Source: Alphaproteobacteria bacterium
Lineage (GTDB): Bacteria > Pseudomonadota > Alphaproteobacteria > GCA-002720895
Assembly (NCBI GenBank): GCA_022450705.1
Contig: JAKUPP010000004.1
Location: 1-49,135 of the forward strand
Reading direction: 5' to 3'
DNA: 49,135 nt
Made by a program: the position numbers and the translations under genes. This document shows, piece after piece, positions 22,828 to 33,297 of the stretch. The notes under the pieces were generated by a model, which ran no database searches, was not told where the DNA came from, and saw only the letters and a list, made by a program, of their open reading frames with translations. Positions within the stretch are counted from its first letter, which is position 1. Each line of letters starts with the position of its first letter.

Positions 22828-24360
22828 TTAAAGAGGAATATTGTTATGTTTTTTTGGAGGATTTTTTAAAAATTTATTTTTTAACATTTTTAATGCTTTA
22901 CAAATTCTAGCTCTTGTTCCTGCGGGACGAATAATGTCATCTATAAAACCTCTAGAGCCAGCAATAAATGGGTTTGCAAATTTTTCTCTATATTCTTCTG
23001 TTCTTTCAGCAATTTTTTTTTTATCTTTTAAATCGCCACGAAAAATTATTTCAACTGCTCCTTTAGGACCCATAACTGCTATTTCGGCAGTAGGCCAGGC
23101 GTAATTTACATCTCCTCTTAAATGTTTAGAACTCATAACATCGTAAGCGCCTCCATATGCTTTTCTTGTAATAATAGTTATTTTGGGAACTGTTGCTTCT
23201 GTAAAAGCAAACAATAGTTTAGAGCCATGTTTTATTATTCCACCATACTCCTGTTTTGTTCCTGGTAAAAAACCAGGCACATCAACAAAAGTAATTAATG
23301 GAATATTAAAACAGTCGCAAAATCTTACAAACCTTGCTCCTTTTCTAGAAGAGTCAATATCTAAACAACCAGCTAATACTAAAGGTTGATTGGCAATAAC
23401 ACCTACAGGTTGTCCATCGATACGAGCAAAACCTGTAATAATATTTTTTGCATAGTTTTCTTGAATTTCAAAAAAATCTTCATTATCAATGATTTTATTA
23501 ATCACTTCTTTCATGTCATAGGGTTTGTTAGGATTTTTTGGTACTATTGTATTTAAAGATTCTTCATTTCGATTATCTTTATCAGTTTTTTTCATTAAAG
23601 GAGGCTTTTCTCTAAAAGATAAAGGAAAAAAATCAAACAATCTTCTAACCTCTTTTAATGCAACAATGTCATTCTTAAAAGAACCATCAGCAACACTTGA
23701 TTTTGTAGTGTGAGTTGAAGCACCTCCAAGTTCTTCATGGGTAACGCTTTCATGTGTAACAGTTTTAACTACATCAGGCCCAGTTACAAACATGTAAGAG
23801 GTTTTGTTTACCATAAAAATAAAATCTGTCATGGCTGGTGAGTAAACTGCTCCTCCTGCGCAGGGGCCCATAATAAGAGATATTTGTGGAATTACTCCAG
23901 AAGCTAAAACATTTTGTTCAAAAACTTTTGCATATGCAGCGAGTGAATCGACACCTTCTTGTATTCTTGCTCCTCCAGAATCATTTATTCCTATTACAGG
24001 TGCACCAACCTGCATTGCTTTTTTCATAATCTTTACAATTTTATTTGCATGAGCTTCTGATAAAGAGCCTCCAAAAACTGTAAAGTCTTGACTAAAAACA
24101 AAAACTTGTCTTCCGTTTATTGTTCCATGACCAGTAACCACTCCATCTCCTGGTACTTTATTTTTTGCCATACCAAAATCTGTAGACCTGTGTTCTACAA
24201 ACATATCCCACTCTTCAAATGAGTCTTTATCTAATAATATTTCAATTCTTTCCCTTGCAGTTAATTTTCCTTTTTCATGTTGGGCATCTATACGTTTTTT
24301 TCCACCACCCTTTTGAGCCTTTTTTCTTTTTTCTTCTAATAACTTGATTATGTCTTTCAT
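22828..24360 (-). CDS. pccB: propionyl-CoA carboxylase carboxyltransferase beta subunit
   Basis: A 510-aa carboxyltransferase with two crotonase-like halves. Recognisable blocks are [13 protein letters not shown] (about 29-41), [18 protein letters not shown] and [17 protein letters not shown] in the N half (biotin side), and [30 protein letters not shown] and [13 protein letters not shown] in the C half (acyl-CoA side). The size and the [11 protein letters not shown] context are typical of PccB. It is the first gene of the pccB-pccA-acyP unit. The 129-bp gap upstream, before rpmG, contains the pccB promoter region and a GTATTAATAC palindrome near 24446, with no clear terminator for the ribosomal operon. 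Confidence 0.93.
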   Translation of the reverse strand: MKDIIKLLEEKRKKAQKGGGKKRIDAQHEKGKLTARERIEILLDKDSFEEWDMFVEHRSTDFGMAKNKVPGDGVVTGHGTINGRQVFVFSQDFTVFGGSLSEAHANKIVKIMKKAMQVGAPVIGINDSGGARIQEGVDSLAAYAKVFEQNVLASGVIPQISLIMGPCAGGAVYSPAMTDFIFMVNKTSYMFVTGPDVVKTVTHESVTHEELGGASTHTTKSSVADGSFKNDIVALKEVRRLFDFFPLSFREKPPLMKKTDKDNRNEESLNTIVPKNPNKPYDMKEVINKIIDNEDFFEIQENYAKNIITGFARIDGQPVGVIANQPLVLAGCLDIDSSRKGARFVRFCDCFNIPLITFVDVPGFLPGTKQEYGGIIKHGSKLLFAFTEATVPKITIITRKAYGGAYDVMSSKHLRGDVNYAWPTAEIAVMGPKGAVEIIFRGDLKDKKKIAERTEEYREKFANPFIAGSRGFIDDIIRPAGTRARICKALKMLKNKFLKNPPKKHNNIPL

Positions 24361-24489
24361 AAGATAATAAAATAAAGAGTTTACTTAAGTATGTTTACAA
24401 ACAATTCTACTAATTTTTTATTTTTTTTCACCTTTTAATCCACGTGCGTATTAATACAAGTGAAATATATAAATTAAAATAAAATTAAT

Positions 24490-24672
24490 TTATTGTTTTT
24501 TTGGATTTGGAAGCTTGGCTTCTTTGAACAAAACATGTTTTTTAGCTATTGGGTCAAATTTTTTAACTTCTAATTTAGATTTTTTTTCTCCTTTTGTACC
24601 TCTTTTAACAATATATGAGTAACCAGTCCCTGCTGTACTTAATAATCTTTTAACTTCAAATGTTCTTGCCAT
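24490..24672 (-). CDS. rpmG: 50S ribosomal protein L33
   Basis: 60 aa with the L33 pattern LLSTAGTGYSYIVKRG and VKKFDPIAKKHVLFKEAKL. No zinc-binding cysteines remain, so it is the zinc-independent form. It starts directly after the rplQ stop and would be the last gene of the alpha-operon transcript, an unusual place for rpmG. Confidence 0.95.
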   Translation of the reverse strand: MARTFEVKRLLSTAGTGYSYIVKRGTKGEKKSKLEVKKFDPIAKKHVLFKEAKLPNPKKQ

Positions 24673-25221
24673 TTATTTATCCTTTTTTTCTTCTAACTTT
24701 TTTGCAATTTCTTGATTTTCTTTCAATTCTTTTTCCGGTACATTTTCTTTAGCTGTTTGCTCGGTAGTTTCTTTAGGTGTATCAGCAATTTTTTCATCAG
24801 GTTTATTTTCATCAACTTCTTTCTTTTTTTGTACTGGACCTGAATCTAATCCTTTTGCTTTTTCATCTCTATCAACCAATTCTATCACTGCTAATGGTGC
24901 CATATCTCCATATCTAAAGCCGTTCTTAAGTATACGAATATAACCGCCTTTTCTAGTCTCATATCTTTTAGCTATGTTTGAAAAAAGTTTATCAGTAATT
25001 TTTTTATTTTTTAATATTGAATAAGCTTTTTTTTTGGATGCTAAGCTACCATTCTTTGCAAGAGTAATTATTTTTTCTACAAAAGGTCTCAAATTTTTTG
25101 CTTTGGGTAAAGTTGTGTTTATTTGTTCATGTTTAATCAAAGCCACTGCCATATTATTAAGCAAAGCTTTTCTGTGAGATGTGGTTCTATTAAGTTTATA
25201 TTTTAAAACTCTATGTCTCAT
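24673..25221 (-). CDS. rplQ: 50S ribosomal protein L17 with acidic/basic tail
   Basis: The L17 core begins [20 protein letters not shown] and continues to IELVDRDEK near residue 124. The protein then extends by about 55 residues rich in Lys, Glu, Pro and Thr (182 aa in all, against about 120-140 in most bacteria). The tail is low complexity and probably disordered. Follows rpoA by 4 nt. Confidence 0.96.
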   Translation of the reverse strand: MRHRVLKYKLNRTTSHRKALLNNMAVALIKHEQINTTLPKAKNLRPFVEKIITLAKNGSLASKKKAYSILKNKKITDKLFSNIAKRYETRKGGYIRILKNGFRYGDMAPLAVIELVDRDEKAKGLDSGPVQKKKEVDENKPDEKIADTPKETTEQTAKENVPEKELKENQEIAKKLEEKKDK

Positions 25222-25225
25222 TACT

Positions 25226-26290
25226 TTACAAATTATCGTCTAGATTTTTAGATAACTCCTCAATATTTTCTGGTGGCCAATCGCTGATATCCATTCCAAG
25301 ATTTAAACCCATTTGCATTAAAACTTCTCTTATTTCATTTAGTGATTTTCTACCAAAATTCGGCGTTCTTAGCATATCGTTCTCAGATTTTTGAACTAGA
25401 TCACCAATATAAACAATATTATCATTTCTTAAACAGTTTGCAGATCTGACTGATAGTTCAAGTTCGTCGACTTTACGTAGAAGATTTCTATTAAATTTAA
25501 TTTCAGACTCTTCTTCTTTAGATTTGTCATCGATTTCTGGCTCTTCAAAATTAATAAAATACTGCAATTGTTCTTGTAAGATTCTAGCAGACATTGCTAT
25601 TGCATCATCTGGTTCCATGGAGCCATTGGTCTCTACATTTAAAGTGAGTTTGTCGTAATCGGTTACTTGCCCAACTCTAGAATTCTCAATATTATATGAG
25701 ACTTTCTTTACAGGAGAAAAAATAGAGTCAACAAGTATAAGTCCTATTTGTTTATCTTCTTTTTTTTGTAGTTCAGCTGCGACATATCCTTTACCATTTT
25801 GTACAGTTAATTCTAGATTTATTTTTGCGGACTTATCAAGATGACACAAAATCAAATCTGGATTTATAATTTCAATATCACTTCCTGCTTCAATGTCTGA
25901 TGCTTTAACCTCTCCTGGACCAGAAGCTTTTAATGACATTTTTTTTGGCTGATCGCTATTTAATTTTAAGGCTAATGACTTAATATTTAAAATAAATTCA
26001 GTAACATCTTCGATCATTCCTGGAATAGAAGAAAATTCATGCAAAACTCCATCTATTTGTATAGATGTAACTGCGGCTCCTTGAAGAGAAGATAATAAAA
26101 TTCTTCTTAAAGCATTTCCAATTGTTAACCCAAAACCTCTTTCCAAAGGTTCTATAGAAACTGATCCATAAGTTTTTTTATCTTTTTTATCTACATCTAT
26201 TTTTGTAGGCTTTATTAATTCTGTCCAATTTTTATATGCAAATGGCTCTGGTTTTTTTAAATTTTCATTATTTTCTTCTTTTTTATTCAT
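25226..26290 (-). CDS. rpoA: DNA-directed RNA polymerase alpha subunit
   Basis: 354 aa. The N-terminal dimerisation/assembly domain has [16 protein letters not shown] at about 54-69, and the C-terminal domain has the DNA- and activator-binding helices ([18 protein letters not shown] near 310). It carries an extra N-terminal stretch ([20 protein letters not shown]) and an acidic linker ([15 protein letters not shown]). It is part of rpsM-rpsK-rpoA-rplQ-rpmG. Confidence 0.98.
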   Translation of the reverse strand: MNKKEENNENLKKPEPFAYKNWTELIKPTKIDVDKKDKKTYGSVSIEPLERGFGLTIGNALRRILLSSLQGAAVTSIQIDGVLHEFSSIPGMIEDVTEFILNIKSLALKLNSDQPKKMSLKASGPGEVKASDIEAGSDIEIINPDLILCHLDKSAKINLELTVQNGKGYVAAELQKKEDKQIGLILVDSIFSPVKKVSYNIENSRVGQVTDYDKLTLNVETNGSMEPDDAIAMSARILQEQLQYFINFEEPEIDDKSKEEESEIKFNRNLLRKVDELELSVRSANCLRNDNIVYIGDLVQKSENDMLRTPNFGRKSLNEIREVLMQMGLNLGMDISDWPPENIEELSKNLDDNL

Positions 26291-26324
26291 ATTTATCCTT
26301 TTTTACCTTTCATTATTTATAAAA

Positions 26325-26792
26325 TTAAACTCTTCTTCTTTTTGGAGGTCTACAACCATTATGCGGCAATGGTGTAACGTCCTTTATAGAGGTTATTGTA
26401 AATCCAACAGCTTGCAACGCTCTTAACGCAGATTCTCTTCCAGCTCCAGGACCTTTAATATATATATCTAAAGTTTTAACACCGTGAAACTTAGCTTTTT
26501 CACCAGCATCTGATGCTGCAATTTGTGCAGCATATGGAGTTGATTTTCTAGAACCTTTAAAACCTTTTACGCCAGATGAAGACCATGATAGCGTATTACC
26601 TTTAACATCAGTTATGTTAATAACTGTATTATTAAAAGTAGCGTTAACATGGGCTATGGCATTAGGAATACTTTTTCTTACTTTCTTTTTAAGAAATCTT
26701 TTTTTTGGCTTTGCTTTTTCCTTATCTTCTTGCTTTTCTTCTACTTTTTCGTTTTCTTTTGTTTTTAATTTTTCTTTTTTTTCATCAATCAT
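26325..26792 (-). CDS. rpsK: 30S ribosomal protein S11 with charged N-terminal extension
   Basis: The S11 core ([16 protein letters not shown] onward, ending [10 protein letters not shown]) follows about 35 residues of Lys/Glu repeats ([19 protein letters not shown] and so on), giving 155 aa instead of about 129. The last codons retain the functional PPKRRRV tail. It starts 6 nt after rpsM. Confidence 0.97.
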   Translation of the reverse strand: MIDEKKEKLKTKENEKVEEKQEDKEKAKPKKRFLKKKVRKSIPNAIAHVNATFNNTVINITDVKGNTLSWSSSGVKGFKGSRKSTPYAAQIAASDAGEKAKFHGVKTLDIYIKGPGAGRESALRALQAVGFTITSIKDVTPLPHNGCRPPKRRRV

Positions 26793-26798
26793 ATAAAA

Positions 26799-27176
26799 TT
26801 AAGCAACTGCTTTCTTTTTATTAGCAATCGCTACTCCTTTTCCTTTACGGGTTCTGGCATTAGTATGAGTTCTTTGGCCTCTAACTGGAAGTTTCTTTCT
26901 ATGTCTGAGTCCTCTGTAAGTTCCTAAATCAGTTAGTCTTTTGATATTTAATGAGACTTCGCTTCTAAGATCACCTTCTACCTTAAATTTACCTTCTATA
27001 TATTCTCTAATTTTTAAAACTTCTTCATCTGTTAATTTGTTTACTCTTTTATCATCAGAAATACCAATATCTTTACATATTTTGTTAGCTATTGTTGGTC
27101 CTATTCCAAATATATATGTTAAAGCAACTTTAACACGTTTGTTAGTAGGTAAATTTACACCAGAAATTCTCGCCAA
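26799..27176 (-). CDS. rpsM: 30S ribosomal protein S13
   Basis: 125 aa, beginning [14 protein letters not shown] and ending with the tRNA-contacting basic tail ([15 protein letters not shown]). The start is TTG at 27176, preceded by AAGG seven bases upstream; no ATG is available. It is the first gene after a strong promoter. Confidence 0.97.
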   Translation of the reverse strand: MARISGVNLPTNKRVKVALTYIFGIGPTIANKICKDIGISDDKRVNKLTDEEVLKIREYIEGKFKVEGDLRSEVSLNIKRLTDLGTYRGLRHRKKLPVRGQRTHTNARTRKGKGVAIANKKKAVA

Positions 27177-27201
27177 TTGAATACCTTAAAAAATAAAACG
27201 A

Positions 27202-27229
27202 ATTATACTAATTAATGATTTTAAGTCAA
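27202..27229 (-). promoter_or_regulatory. promoter of the rpsM-rpsK-rpoA-rplQ-rpmG operon
   Basis: On the minus strand TTGACT (27224-27229) and a perfect TATAAT (27202-27207) are separated by 16 bp, about 26 nt before the rpsM start codon. It is the best sigma-70 match I found in the window. No rpmJ gene lies between adk and rpsM. Confidence 0.75.
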
Positions 27230-27254
27230 TAAAAACTAACATTATATAAATTTA

Positions 27255-27824
27255 CTAAATTTCATCTATAGATTTAGACATGTCATTACTTACACTTTCA
27301 ATAGCTTGCATGCCATCTAATGTTTTTAAAATATTGTTTTTTTTATATAAATCTATTAAAGGAGTAGTTTCTTTTAAATATACGTCTAATCTTGATTTTA
27401 GAACATCAACGTTATCATCGTCTCTATTTTCTTCTGATTGTCTTTTTTGAATTCTTTTTATTATTTCTTCTTCATCTATTAAAATATGAATAACACAATC
27501 AATTTTTTGTTTCTTTTTTTTTAATAATTCTTCAAATCCGCGTGCTTGATCTACATTTCTAGGAAAACCATCAAATAATATTCCTTTATTTCTTGATAAT
27601 TCTTCTGAAAGAATTTTTTCAACAATTTTAATTATTATTTCATCTCCAACTAACTTTCCCGCATTAATAATACTTTCAATTTTTTGACCTATTTCTGATT
27701 TCTTTTTTATTTCATCTCTTAAAATATCACCGGTTGAAAAATGAAAGAGTTCTTTTGATTTGCAAAGTATATTTGCCTGTGTGCCTTTGCCTGCTCCTGG
27801 CGGTCCTAGGAGAACAACGATCAT
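27255..27824 (-). CDS. adk: adenylate kinase
   Basis: 189 aa. The P-loop GPPGAGKGTQ is at 7-16 and the AMP-binding segment FSTGDILRDE follows, with FDGFPRN (about 84) and a short LID (RIQKRQSEENRDDD) lacking zinc cysteines. Interconverts ATP+AMP and 2 ADP. The start overlaps the secY stop as TAATG. It is the last gene of the spc-type operon. Confidence 0.97.
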   Translation of the reverse strand: MIVVLLGPPGAGKGTQANILCKSKELFHFSTGDILRDEIKKKSEIGQKIESIINAGKLVGDEIIIKIVEKILSEELSRNKGILFDGFPRNVDQARGFEELLKKKKQKIDCVIHILIDEEEIIKRIQKRQSEENRDDDNVDVLKSRLDVYLKETTPLIDLYKKNNILKTLDGMQAIESVSNDMSKSIDEI

Positions 27825-29164
27825 TATAATCCGCCTTTAAAATCGGTTTTTTTTAATAAATCTTGATACTGATGAGCAAATAAATGTGATTGAATTTGGC
27901 CTATTGTATCCATCATTACTACAACCACAATTAGTAAACTTGTTCCTCCAAAATAAAAAGGTACAGAGAATTTAGATATTAATATTTCAGGAATTATACA
28001 AACAGTACCCAAATATAATGCTCCTACAAGAGTCAATCTTGTTAAAACATAATCAAAATATTGTGCTGTATTTTCTCCTGGTCTTATTCCAGGAACAAAA
28101 CCTCCGTTCTTTTTTAAATTATCCGCTGTTTCTTGAGGATTAAAAACAATAGATGTATAAAAAAAACAAAAGAAAACTATTAATGAAAAATATAAGATTA
28201 AATATATTGGTTTTCCATGACCAAGATAGGTGCTCAAAAAATTAATAAATCCTGGACCTTTACCTCCTGATAATCCACTTAAAGTTAATGGTAAAAGTAA
28301 AACCGAAGAAGCAAAAATTGCAGGAATTACTCCGGACATATTTAACTTAAGTGGCATATGGCTACCTTCACCACCATACATTTTATTTCCTATCTGCCTT
28401 TTTGGATACTGAACAAATATTCTTCTTTGAGCCCTTTCCATAAAAACTATAAATATAAATATTAGTACTATAAAAAAAATTAATGCTATTACAAAAAATG
28501 GAGATAGTGCTCCAGTTCTAACTAATTCAGCTGTTCCAGCAATAGCAGACGGTAGATTTGCCACTATTCCAGCAAATATTATTAAAGATATACCATTACC
28601 AATTCCGCGTTGAGTTATTTGTTCACCTAACCACAATAAAAAAATTGTGCCTCCAATAATAGTAATTACTGTGCTAAGTCTAAAAAAAAGTCCAGGGTCG
28701 ATAACAGCTGATCCAGATCCTCCTCCCATACTCTCAAGTCCTATTGATAAACCATATCCTTGAAAAGTTGCTAATAATACTGTTCCATATCTAGTATATT
28801 GATTTATTTTTTGTCTTCCTAATTCCCCACCTTCTTTTTTTAACTGAGAAAGTGTAGGATTTAAATGAGTTAATAACGACATTATAATTGACGCTGAAAT
28901 ATATGGCATAACACCAAGTGCAAATATACTCATCCTTTGAACTGCACCACCCACAAACATATCAAACATACCTAGTAAGCCACTGGAGTTTTGGGCAAAA
29001 ATTTCTTGAAATATATCAGAATTAATACCTGGAATTGGTATAAAAGTACCTAATCTATAAACTACTAAAGCAAATAAAACAAATACAATTTTTTTTTGAA
29101 GATCTTTTGCCTTGCTAAAAGCACCCATATTGGCTTGAGCGTTTGTATGGTCAGTAGAAGACAT
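27824..29164 (-). CDS. secY: preprotein translocase subunit SecY
   Basis: 446 aa with ten membrane segments forming the Sec channel. Conserved stretches are FALGVMPYISASIIMSLL (TM2 region), GIGNGISLIIFAGI and the large cytoplasmic loop QYPKRQIGNKMYGGE, which contacts the ribosome and SecA. It lies 3 nt after rplO in the usual spc-operon position. Confidence 0.98.
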   Translation of the reverse strand: MSSTDHTNAQANMGAFSKAKDLQKKIVFVLFALVVYRLGTFIPIPGINSDIFQEIFAQNSSGLLGMFDMFVGGAVQRMSIFALGVMPYISASIIMSLLTHLNPTLSQLKKEGGELGRQKINQYTRYGTVLLATFQGYGLSIGLESMGGGSGSAVIDPGLFFRLSTVITIIGGTIFLLWLGEQITQRGIGNGISLIIFAGIVANLPSAIAGTAELVRTGALSPFFVIALIFFIVLIFIFIVFMERAQRRIFVQYPKRQIGNKMYGGEGSHMPLKLNMSGVIPAIFASSVLLLPLTLSGLSGGKGPGFINFLSTYLGHGKPIYLILYFSLIVFFCFFYTSIVFNPQETADNLKKNGGFVPGIRPGENTAQYFDYVLTRLTLVGALYLGTVCIIPEILISKFSVPFYFGGTSLLIVVVVMMDTIGQIQSHLFAHQYQDLLKKTDFKGGL

Positions 29165-29167
29165 TTT

Positions 29168-29707
29168 TTATTTTTCTATATTATCTTTATTTAGTTCTTT
29201 TTTAATAGGATCTTTTTTTAAATTCTTATCTTTTTTTAAGATATTAGTAGAGACCTTAATGATATTAATTTTTCCACCAATTTTTTCTATTTTTATAATT
29301 GCATTTTTACTTGCTTTATTTGCTTGAATATTAACCTTAGATTTAATATCACCTTTTCCTAAAATCTTTATACCGCTTAACTTTTTTTTTATTATTTTCT
29401 TTTTTAATAACAATTCTTCTGTAATTTCATCTTTAATATCCAATTTCTTTTTATCTATTAAGCTTTGTATTTCTAATAAATTAAAAGAATTAAATTCTTT
29501 TTTAAAATAATTTTTAAATCCTCTTTTTGGTAATCGTCTATACAAAGGCATTTGTCCGCCTTCAAAACCTTGGAGGGACACGCCTGATCTTGATTTCTGA
29601 CCTTTATGACCTCTTCCTGAAGTTTTTCCAGTTCCAGAACCAATACCTCTACCTAATCTTTTTCTGGATATTTTTTTTTTTCTCAAATTAATTAAAGTAT
29701 TAAGCAT
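29168..29707 (-). CDS. rplO: 50S ribosomal protein L15
   Basis: The N-terminal glycine-rich segment GRGIGSGTGKTSGRGHKGQ and FEGGQMPLYRRLPKRGF identify L15. At 179 aa it is longer than usual (about 145-160) because of a Lys/Ile/Asn-rich C-terminal tail. Confidence 0.96.
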   Translation of the reverse strand: MLNTLINLRKKKISRKRLGRGIGSGTGKTSGRGHKGQKSRSGVSLQGFEGGQMPLYRRLPKRGFKNYFKKEFNSFNLLEIQSLIDKKKLDIKDEITEELLLKKKIIKKKLSGIKILGKGDIKSKVNIQANKASKNAIIKIEKIGGKINIIKVSTNILKKDKNLKKDPIKKELNKDNIEK

Positions 29708-29712
29708 TGTTC

Positions 29713-29913
29713 TTAACTATTCTCAATTTTTACTAAATGATTTACTTTTTTAAGTAAGCCTTTAGTAGATTTATTTATAACAATTGTTCTAGATGCTCCA
29801 ATTTTTTTTAAACCTAATGAAATTAAATGTTTTTCTTGGATTTTATCTCTTCCAATAGTACTTTTAATTTTTGTAACCTTAAAGGTTTTATTTGTTATCG
29901 TTTCTTTTTTCAT
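29713..29913 (-). CDS. rpmD: 50S ribosomal protein L30
   Basis: 66 aa with the L30 pattern [25 protein letters not shown]. Its start lies inside the end of rpsE (26-nt overlap in another frame), so translation is probably coupled. Confidence 0.93.
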   Translation of the reverse strand: MKKETITNKTFKVTKIKSTIGRDKIQEKHLISLGLKKIGASRTIVINKSTKGLLKKVNHLVKIENS

Positions 29914-30445
29914 TTGATTTCTTTTTAAAATATAAATCGGTTACTTGCTTACCACGTCTCTCAGCAATTTTTTTTATGTCGTCTAATCTGCCTAATGCAT
30001 CAAAAGTTGCTCGAACCATATTATGTGGATTAGTTGTTCCAATTGACTTGGCGACAACATCATGTACTCCTAATGCTTCAAAAACTGACCTTATAGGTCC
30101 GCCGGCTATAATACCTGTTCCTGGAGGGGCTGATCTAAGTAAAACTTTTCCAGATCCATGCCTCCCTAGTACATCATAAAAGAAAGTTCTGTTCTTTTTT
30201 AAAGGAAAATATTTCATGTTTCTTTTTGCTTTATCAGTTGCCTTTTTTATTGACTCGGGGAACTCTTTTGCCTTACCATTTCCAAAACCTGCTTTCCCTT
30301 TTCCATTTCCTACAACAACCAAAGCAGCTGTTCCAAATCTTCTACCGCCTTTAACAACTTTAGAAACTCTATTTACATAAACAACTTTTTCTATTAAATT
30401 CTCATCGTTATTATTTCTTTGGTTTTTTCTTACATCAACTTCCAT
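29888..30445 (-). CDS. rpsE: 30S ribosomal protein S5
   Basis: 185 aa with the double-stranded-RNA-binding N domain ([20 protein letters not shown]) and the C domain ([26 protein letters not shown]). S5 contributes to decoding accuracy. Its end overlaps rpmD by 26 nt. Confidence 0.97.
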   Translation of the reverse strand: MEVDVRKNQRNNNDENLIEKVVYVNRVSKVVKGGRRFGTAALVVVGNGKGKAGFGNGKAKEFPESIKKATDKAKRNMKYFPLKKNRTFFYDVLGRHGSGKVLLRSAPPGTGIIAGGPIRSVFEALGVHDVVAKSIGTTNPHNMVRATFDALGRLDDIKKIAERRGKQVTDLYFKKKSNEKRNDNK

Positions 30446-30447
30446 AA

Positions 30448-30807
30448 TTAAAAATCCAATCCTGCTTTTCTTGCACTATCTGCTAACGCTTTAATTCTTC
30501 CATGGTAAAGATATTTACCTCTATCAAAAATTACTTTTTTAATTCCTTTTTCCATTGCTTTTTCTGCTAAAATTTTTCCAATTTCAGTTGCAGCTTCTTT
30601 ATTTCCTGTATTTTTAAACTTTGATTTAATCTTTTTATCTAATGTTGATGATGAAAGCAATGTTTTTCCTTTATTATCATCTATTATTTGAGCATAAATG
30701 TTTTTTGAAGATCTAAATACTGATAATCTATAACGACCATTAGCGCTTTTTTTTATTTTTTCTCTCGTACGTGTTTGTCTCAAAATATTTTTATCCATAA
30801 TATTCAT
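30448..30807 (-). CDS. rplR: 50S ribosomal protein L18
   Basis: 119 aa with [20 protein letters not shown] and [24 protein letters not shown], the 5S-rRNA-binding fold of L18. A second ATG three codons in (30798) is an equally possible start. Confidence 0.96.
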   Translation of the reverse strand: MNIMDKNILRQTRTREKIKKSANGRYRLSVFRSSKNIYAQIIDDNKGKTLLSSSTLDKKIKSKFKNTGNKEAATEIGKILAEKAMEKGIKKVIFDRGKYLYHGRIKALADSARKAGLDF

Positions 30808-30810
30808 TTA

Positions 30811-31344
30811 TTATTTTTTCTTCCCTTCTTTTCTAAAGATATATTCATTCTCGTATTTTATTCCTTTTCCTTTATATGGCTCAGGTTTTCTAAATGATCT
30901 TATATCAGCAGCAACTTGTCCTACCTGTGTTTTGTTAGAACCTGAAATTTCAATAGTATTTGCATCTGCGCACTTAACATTTATACCTTCTGGAATTTCG
31001 TAATCTATATCATGGCTGTAACCAGCGCTAATTTTTAAAATTTTTCCCTGTAATTGTGCTTTGTAACCAGTTCCTACAAGTTTTAGGACTTTTTTAAATT
31101 CGTTTATACATCCTAAAATAATATTATTTAATAAACTTCTAGTCGTTCCCCAAATCATTTTAGTTTTCTTATTTATTTCTTTTGGTTTTATTAATATTTG
31201 TTTATTTTCAATTGAAACAATAAGATCTTTAGAAAATTCAAATTGTTTTTCTCCAGATTTATCTTTTACAATTATATTTGTTTCTTTTAATGTAACTTCA
31301 ATACCCTCTGGTATTTCTATCGGTGTATTTCCTGTTCTAGACAT
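30811..31344 (-). CDS. rplF: 50S ribosomal protein L6
   Basis: 177 aa beginning MSRTGNTPIEIPEGIEV. The C-terminal signature reads PEPYKGKGIKYENEYIFRKEGKKK. Two tandem L6 folds. Length is as expected. It lies 9 nt after rpsH. Confidence 0.97.
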   Translation of the reverse strand: MSRTGNTPIEIPEGIEVTLKETNIIVKDKSGEKQFEFSKDLIVSIENKQILIKPKEINKKTKMIWGTTRSLLNNIILGCINEFKKVLKLVGTGYKAQLQGKILKISAGYSHDIDYEIPEGINVKCADANTIEISGSNKTQVGQVAADIRSFRKPEPYKGKGIKYENEYIFRKEGKKK

Positions 31345-31353
31345 ATAAAAAAA

Positions 31354-31752
31354 TTAAAAAACTTGGCACAAAATTTCACCGCTTAAATTTGAAATTCTTG
31401 CCTTTTTATCAGTCATTACTCCTTTTGAGGTTGAAACAATAGTTATACCATATCCTTTAAAATAAGATGGTAGACTTTTAAGTTTAGAATAAACTCTTCG
31501 ACCAGGTTTAGAAATTCTAGAAATTATTTTTATTGAAGATTCTCCATTTACATATGACAAAATAATATTTATTTCTTTTATACCTTTTTTAATCTCATTT
31601 TCCTTAAATGATTTTATGTAACCTTCTTCTTGTAAAATTTTTAATATATTTATTTTTAATTTAGATGATGGGGTTTTAACAGACTCTTTTGACAATAATA
31701 ATCCGTTTCTAATTGTTGTTATCATATCTGATATTGTATCTGTAACTACCAT
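31354..31752 (-). CDS. rpsH: 30S ribosomal protein S8
   Basis: 132 aa with DTISDMITTIRNGLL near the start and the conserved STSKGVMTDKKARISNLSGEILCQVF end. In E. coli S8 represses the spc operon; no matching leader element was recognised here. Confidence 0.97.
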   Translation of the reverse strand: MVVTDTISDMITTIRNGLLLSKESVKTPSSKLKINILKILQEEGYIKSFKENEIKKGIKEINIILSYVNGESSIKIISRISKPGRRVYSKLKSLPSYFKGYGITIVSTSKGVMTDKKARISNLSGEILCQVF

Positions 31753-31759
31753 ATTTTTT

Positions 31760-32065
31760 TTACCAACTTGATTTTATTATTCCAGGTAATTTGCCGTCAC
31801 TAGCTAATTCTCTGAAAGCAATTCTTGATAATCTAAATTTTCTATAATTTCCTCTTGGTCGCCCAGTAACAATACATCTGTTTCTTAAACGACAAGGTAG
31901 GCTATTTCTTGGCAATTTTGATAATTTATTAATAGCATCAATCCTTGCTTCGGGACTTGTTTTTTTATTTTTAATTATTTTTTTTAAAGCAATTCTTTTT
32001 TTGCTATATTTTTTTACTAATCTTTCTCTTTTTAAATTACGTTGTATTAAACTTAATCTTGTCAT
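31760..32065 (-). CDS. rpsN: 30S ribosomal protein S14 (zinc-independent form)
   Basis: 101 aa, the long form without the C-x2-C pair. The signature LPCRLRNRCIVTGRPRGNYRKF is intact. Confidence 0.97.
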   Translation of the reverse strand: MTRLSLIQRNLKRERLVKKYSKKRIALKKIIKNKKTSPEARIDAINKLSKLPRNSLPCRLRNRCIVTGRPRGNYRKFRLSRIAFRELASDGKLPGIIKSSW

Positions 32066-32069
32066 GTTG

Positions 32070-32609
32070 TTATTTGCTTAAAGGAAAATTAAATGCTTTT
32101 AATAAAGATTCTGCTTCATTATTCTTTTTTGTTGAAGTTACAATTGTTACATCCATCCCTTTTACTTTATCTATTTTATCATAGTCAATTTCAGGAAATA
32201 TAATGTGCTCCTTAATACCAAAAGTATAGTTTCCAAAACCATCAAAATTTTTTGATGACAAACCAGAAAAATCTTTAGTTCTAGGTAAAGCAATATTAAT
32301 TAATCTATCAATAAATTCATACATTCTTTTTTTTCTTAAAGTAACTTTACAACCAATAGGCATATTTTCTTTTGTTTTAAAGTTTGCTATAGCTTTTTTT
32401 GTTTTAGTAACAATTGGCATTTGACCAGAAATTTTTTTTAAATCTTCAACAGCAGCTTCCAATTTCTTTTTGTCATTTGCATCTATTCCTAACCCCATAT
32501 TTATAACAATTTTTTTTAATTCTGGTACAGAATAAATATTTTTTAAACCTAGTTCTTTCATTAAATTAGGCTTAATACTTTTTAAATATTCTTCATGTAA
32601 TCTAGACAT
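32070..32609 (-). CDS. rplE: 50S ribosomal protein L5
   Basis: 179 aa, 5S rRNA-binding. Contains LKKIVINMGLGIDANDKK, KTKKAIANFKTKENMPIG and FGNYTFGIKEHIIFPEIDYD. The start overlaps the rplX stop by 8 nt. Confidence 0.97.
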   Translation of the reverse strand: MSRLHEEYLKSIKPNLMKELGLKNIYSVPELKKIVINMGLGIDANDKKKLEAAVEDLKKISGQMPIVTKTKKAIANFKTKENMPIGCKVTLRKKRMYEFIDRLINIALPRTKDFSGLSSKNFDGFGNYTFGIKEHIIFPEIDYDKIDKVKGMDVTIVTSTKKNNEAESLLKAFNFPLSK

Positions 32610-32928
32610 TTTTTATTATTTCTCCTGTTTTTTTTTCAAATCTAATTTTCTTATTATTTTCGATCTTATAACCGATTTTTGTTTTTTTTCCATCTTTTAT
32701 AGAAATAAATGATAGGTTCGAAATATGTACTGGTAACTCCTTCTCAATTATTCCTCCGCCACTTTTTTTATCTGGTTTTTGATGTTTTTTTACAATATTT
32801 ATTCCTTTAACAATTGCTTTATTTTTTGTTGGAAAAATCGACAATATAGAGCCTGATTTACCTTTATCCTTACCAGATACTACTATTACATTATCTCCTT
32901 TTTTTAATTTTGTTTTTATTTTATCCAT
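32602..32928 (-). CDS. rplX: 50S ribosomal protein L24
   Basis: 108 aa with the KOW motif KKGDNVIVVSGKDKGKSGSI near the N terminus and VKKHQKPDKKSGGGIIEKE. An assembly-initiator protein. It starts 1 nt upstream of the rplN end boundary on the same transcript. Confidence 0.97.
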   Translation of the reverse strand: MDKIKTKLKKGDNVIVVSGKDKGKSGSILSIFPTKNKAIVKGINIVKKHQKPDKKSGGGIIEKELPVHISNLSFISIKDGKKTKIGYKIENNKKIRFEKKTGEIIKNV

Positions 32929-33297
32929 TTATAAAACCTCAGGTGCTAATGAAATAATTTTGGTAAATCTTTTTGATCTCAGCTCTCTAGTAACTGGTCC
33001 AAAAATTCTTGTACCTATTGGTTCGCCTTCTTTTGTTAATAATACTGCTGAATTTTTATCAAACCTTATTGTAGAGCCATCTTCTCTTGAAACGCCTTTT
33101 TTAGTTCTTACAACAACAGCCCTTGTCACTTCACCTGTTTTTACTTTTCCATTTGGAATAGCTTCTTTTACTGAAACAACTATTACATCTCCTATGCTTG
33201 CGCTTCTTCTATGTGAACCTCCTAATACTTTTATACATTGAACTAATTTAGCACCAGAATTATCCGCAACGTTTAATTTTGTTTCTGTTATAATCAT
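32929..33297 (-). CDS. rplN: 50S ribosomal protein L14
   Basis: 122 aa beginning [18 protein letters not shown], with [20 protein letters not shown] and the conserved end [10 protein letters not shown]. Its start overlaps the rpsQ stop (ATGA, 4 nt). Confidence 0.98.
   Translation of the reverse strand: MIITETKLNVADNSGAKLVQCIKVLGGSHRRSASIGDVIVVSVKEAIPNGKVKTGEVTRAVVVRTKKGVSREDGSTIRFDKNSAVLLTKEGEPIGTRIFGPVTRELRSKRFTKIISLAPEVL

Noticed and set aside
24430-24470. CACGTG and GTATTAATAC palindromes between pccB and rpmG as a terminator for the ribosomal operon.
   Set aside because: The two do not combine into one stable stem and no T run follows on the minus strand; either could be a pccB operator but nothing supports it further.
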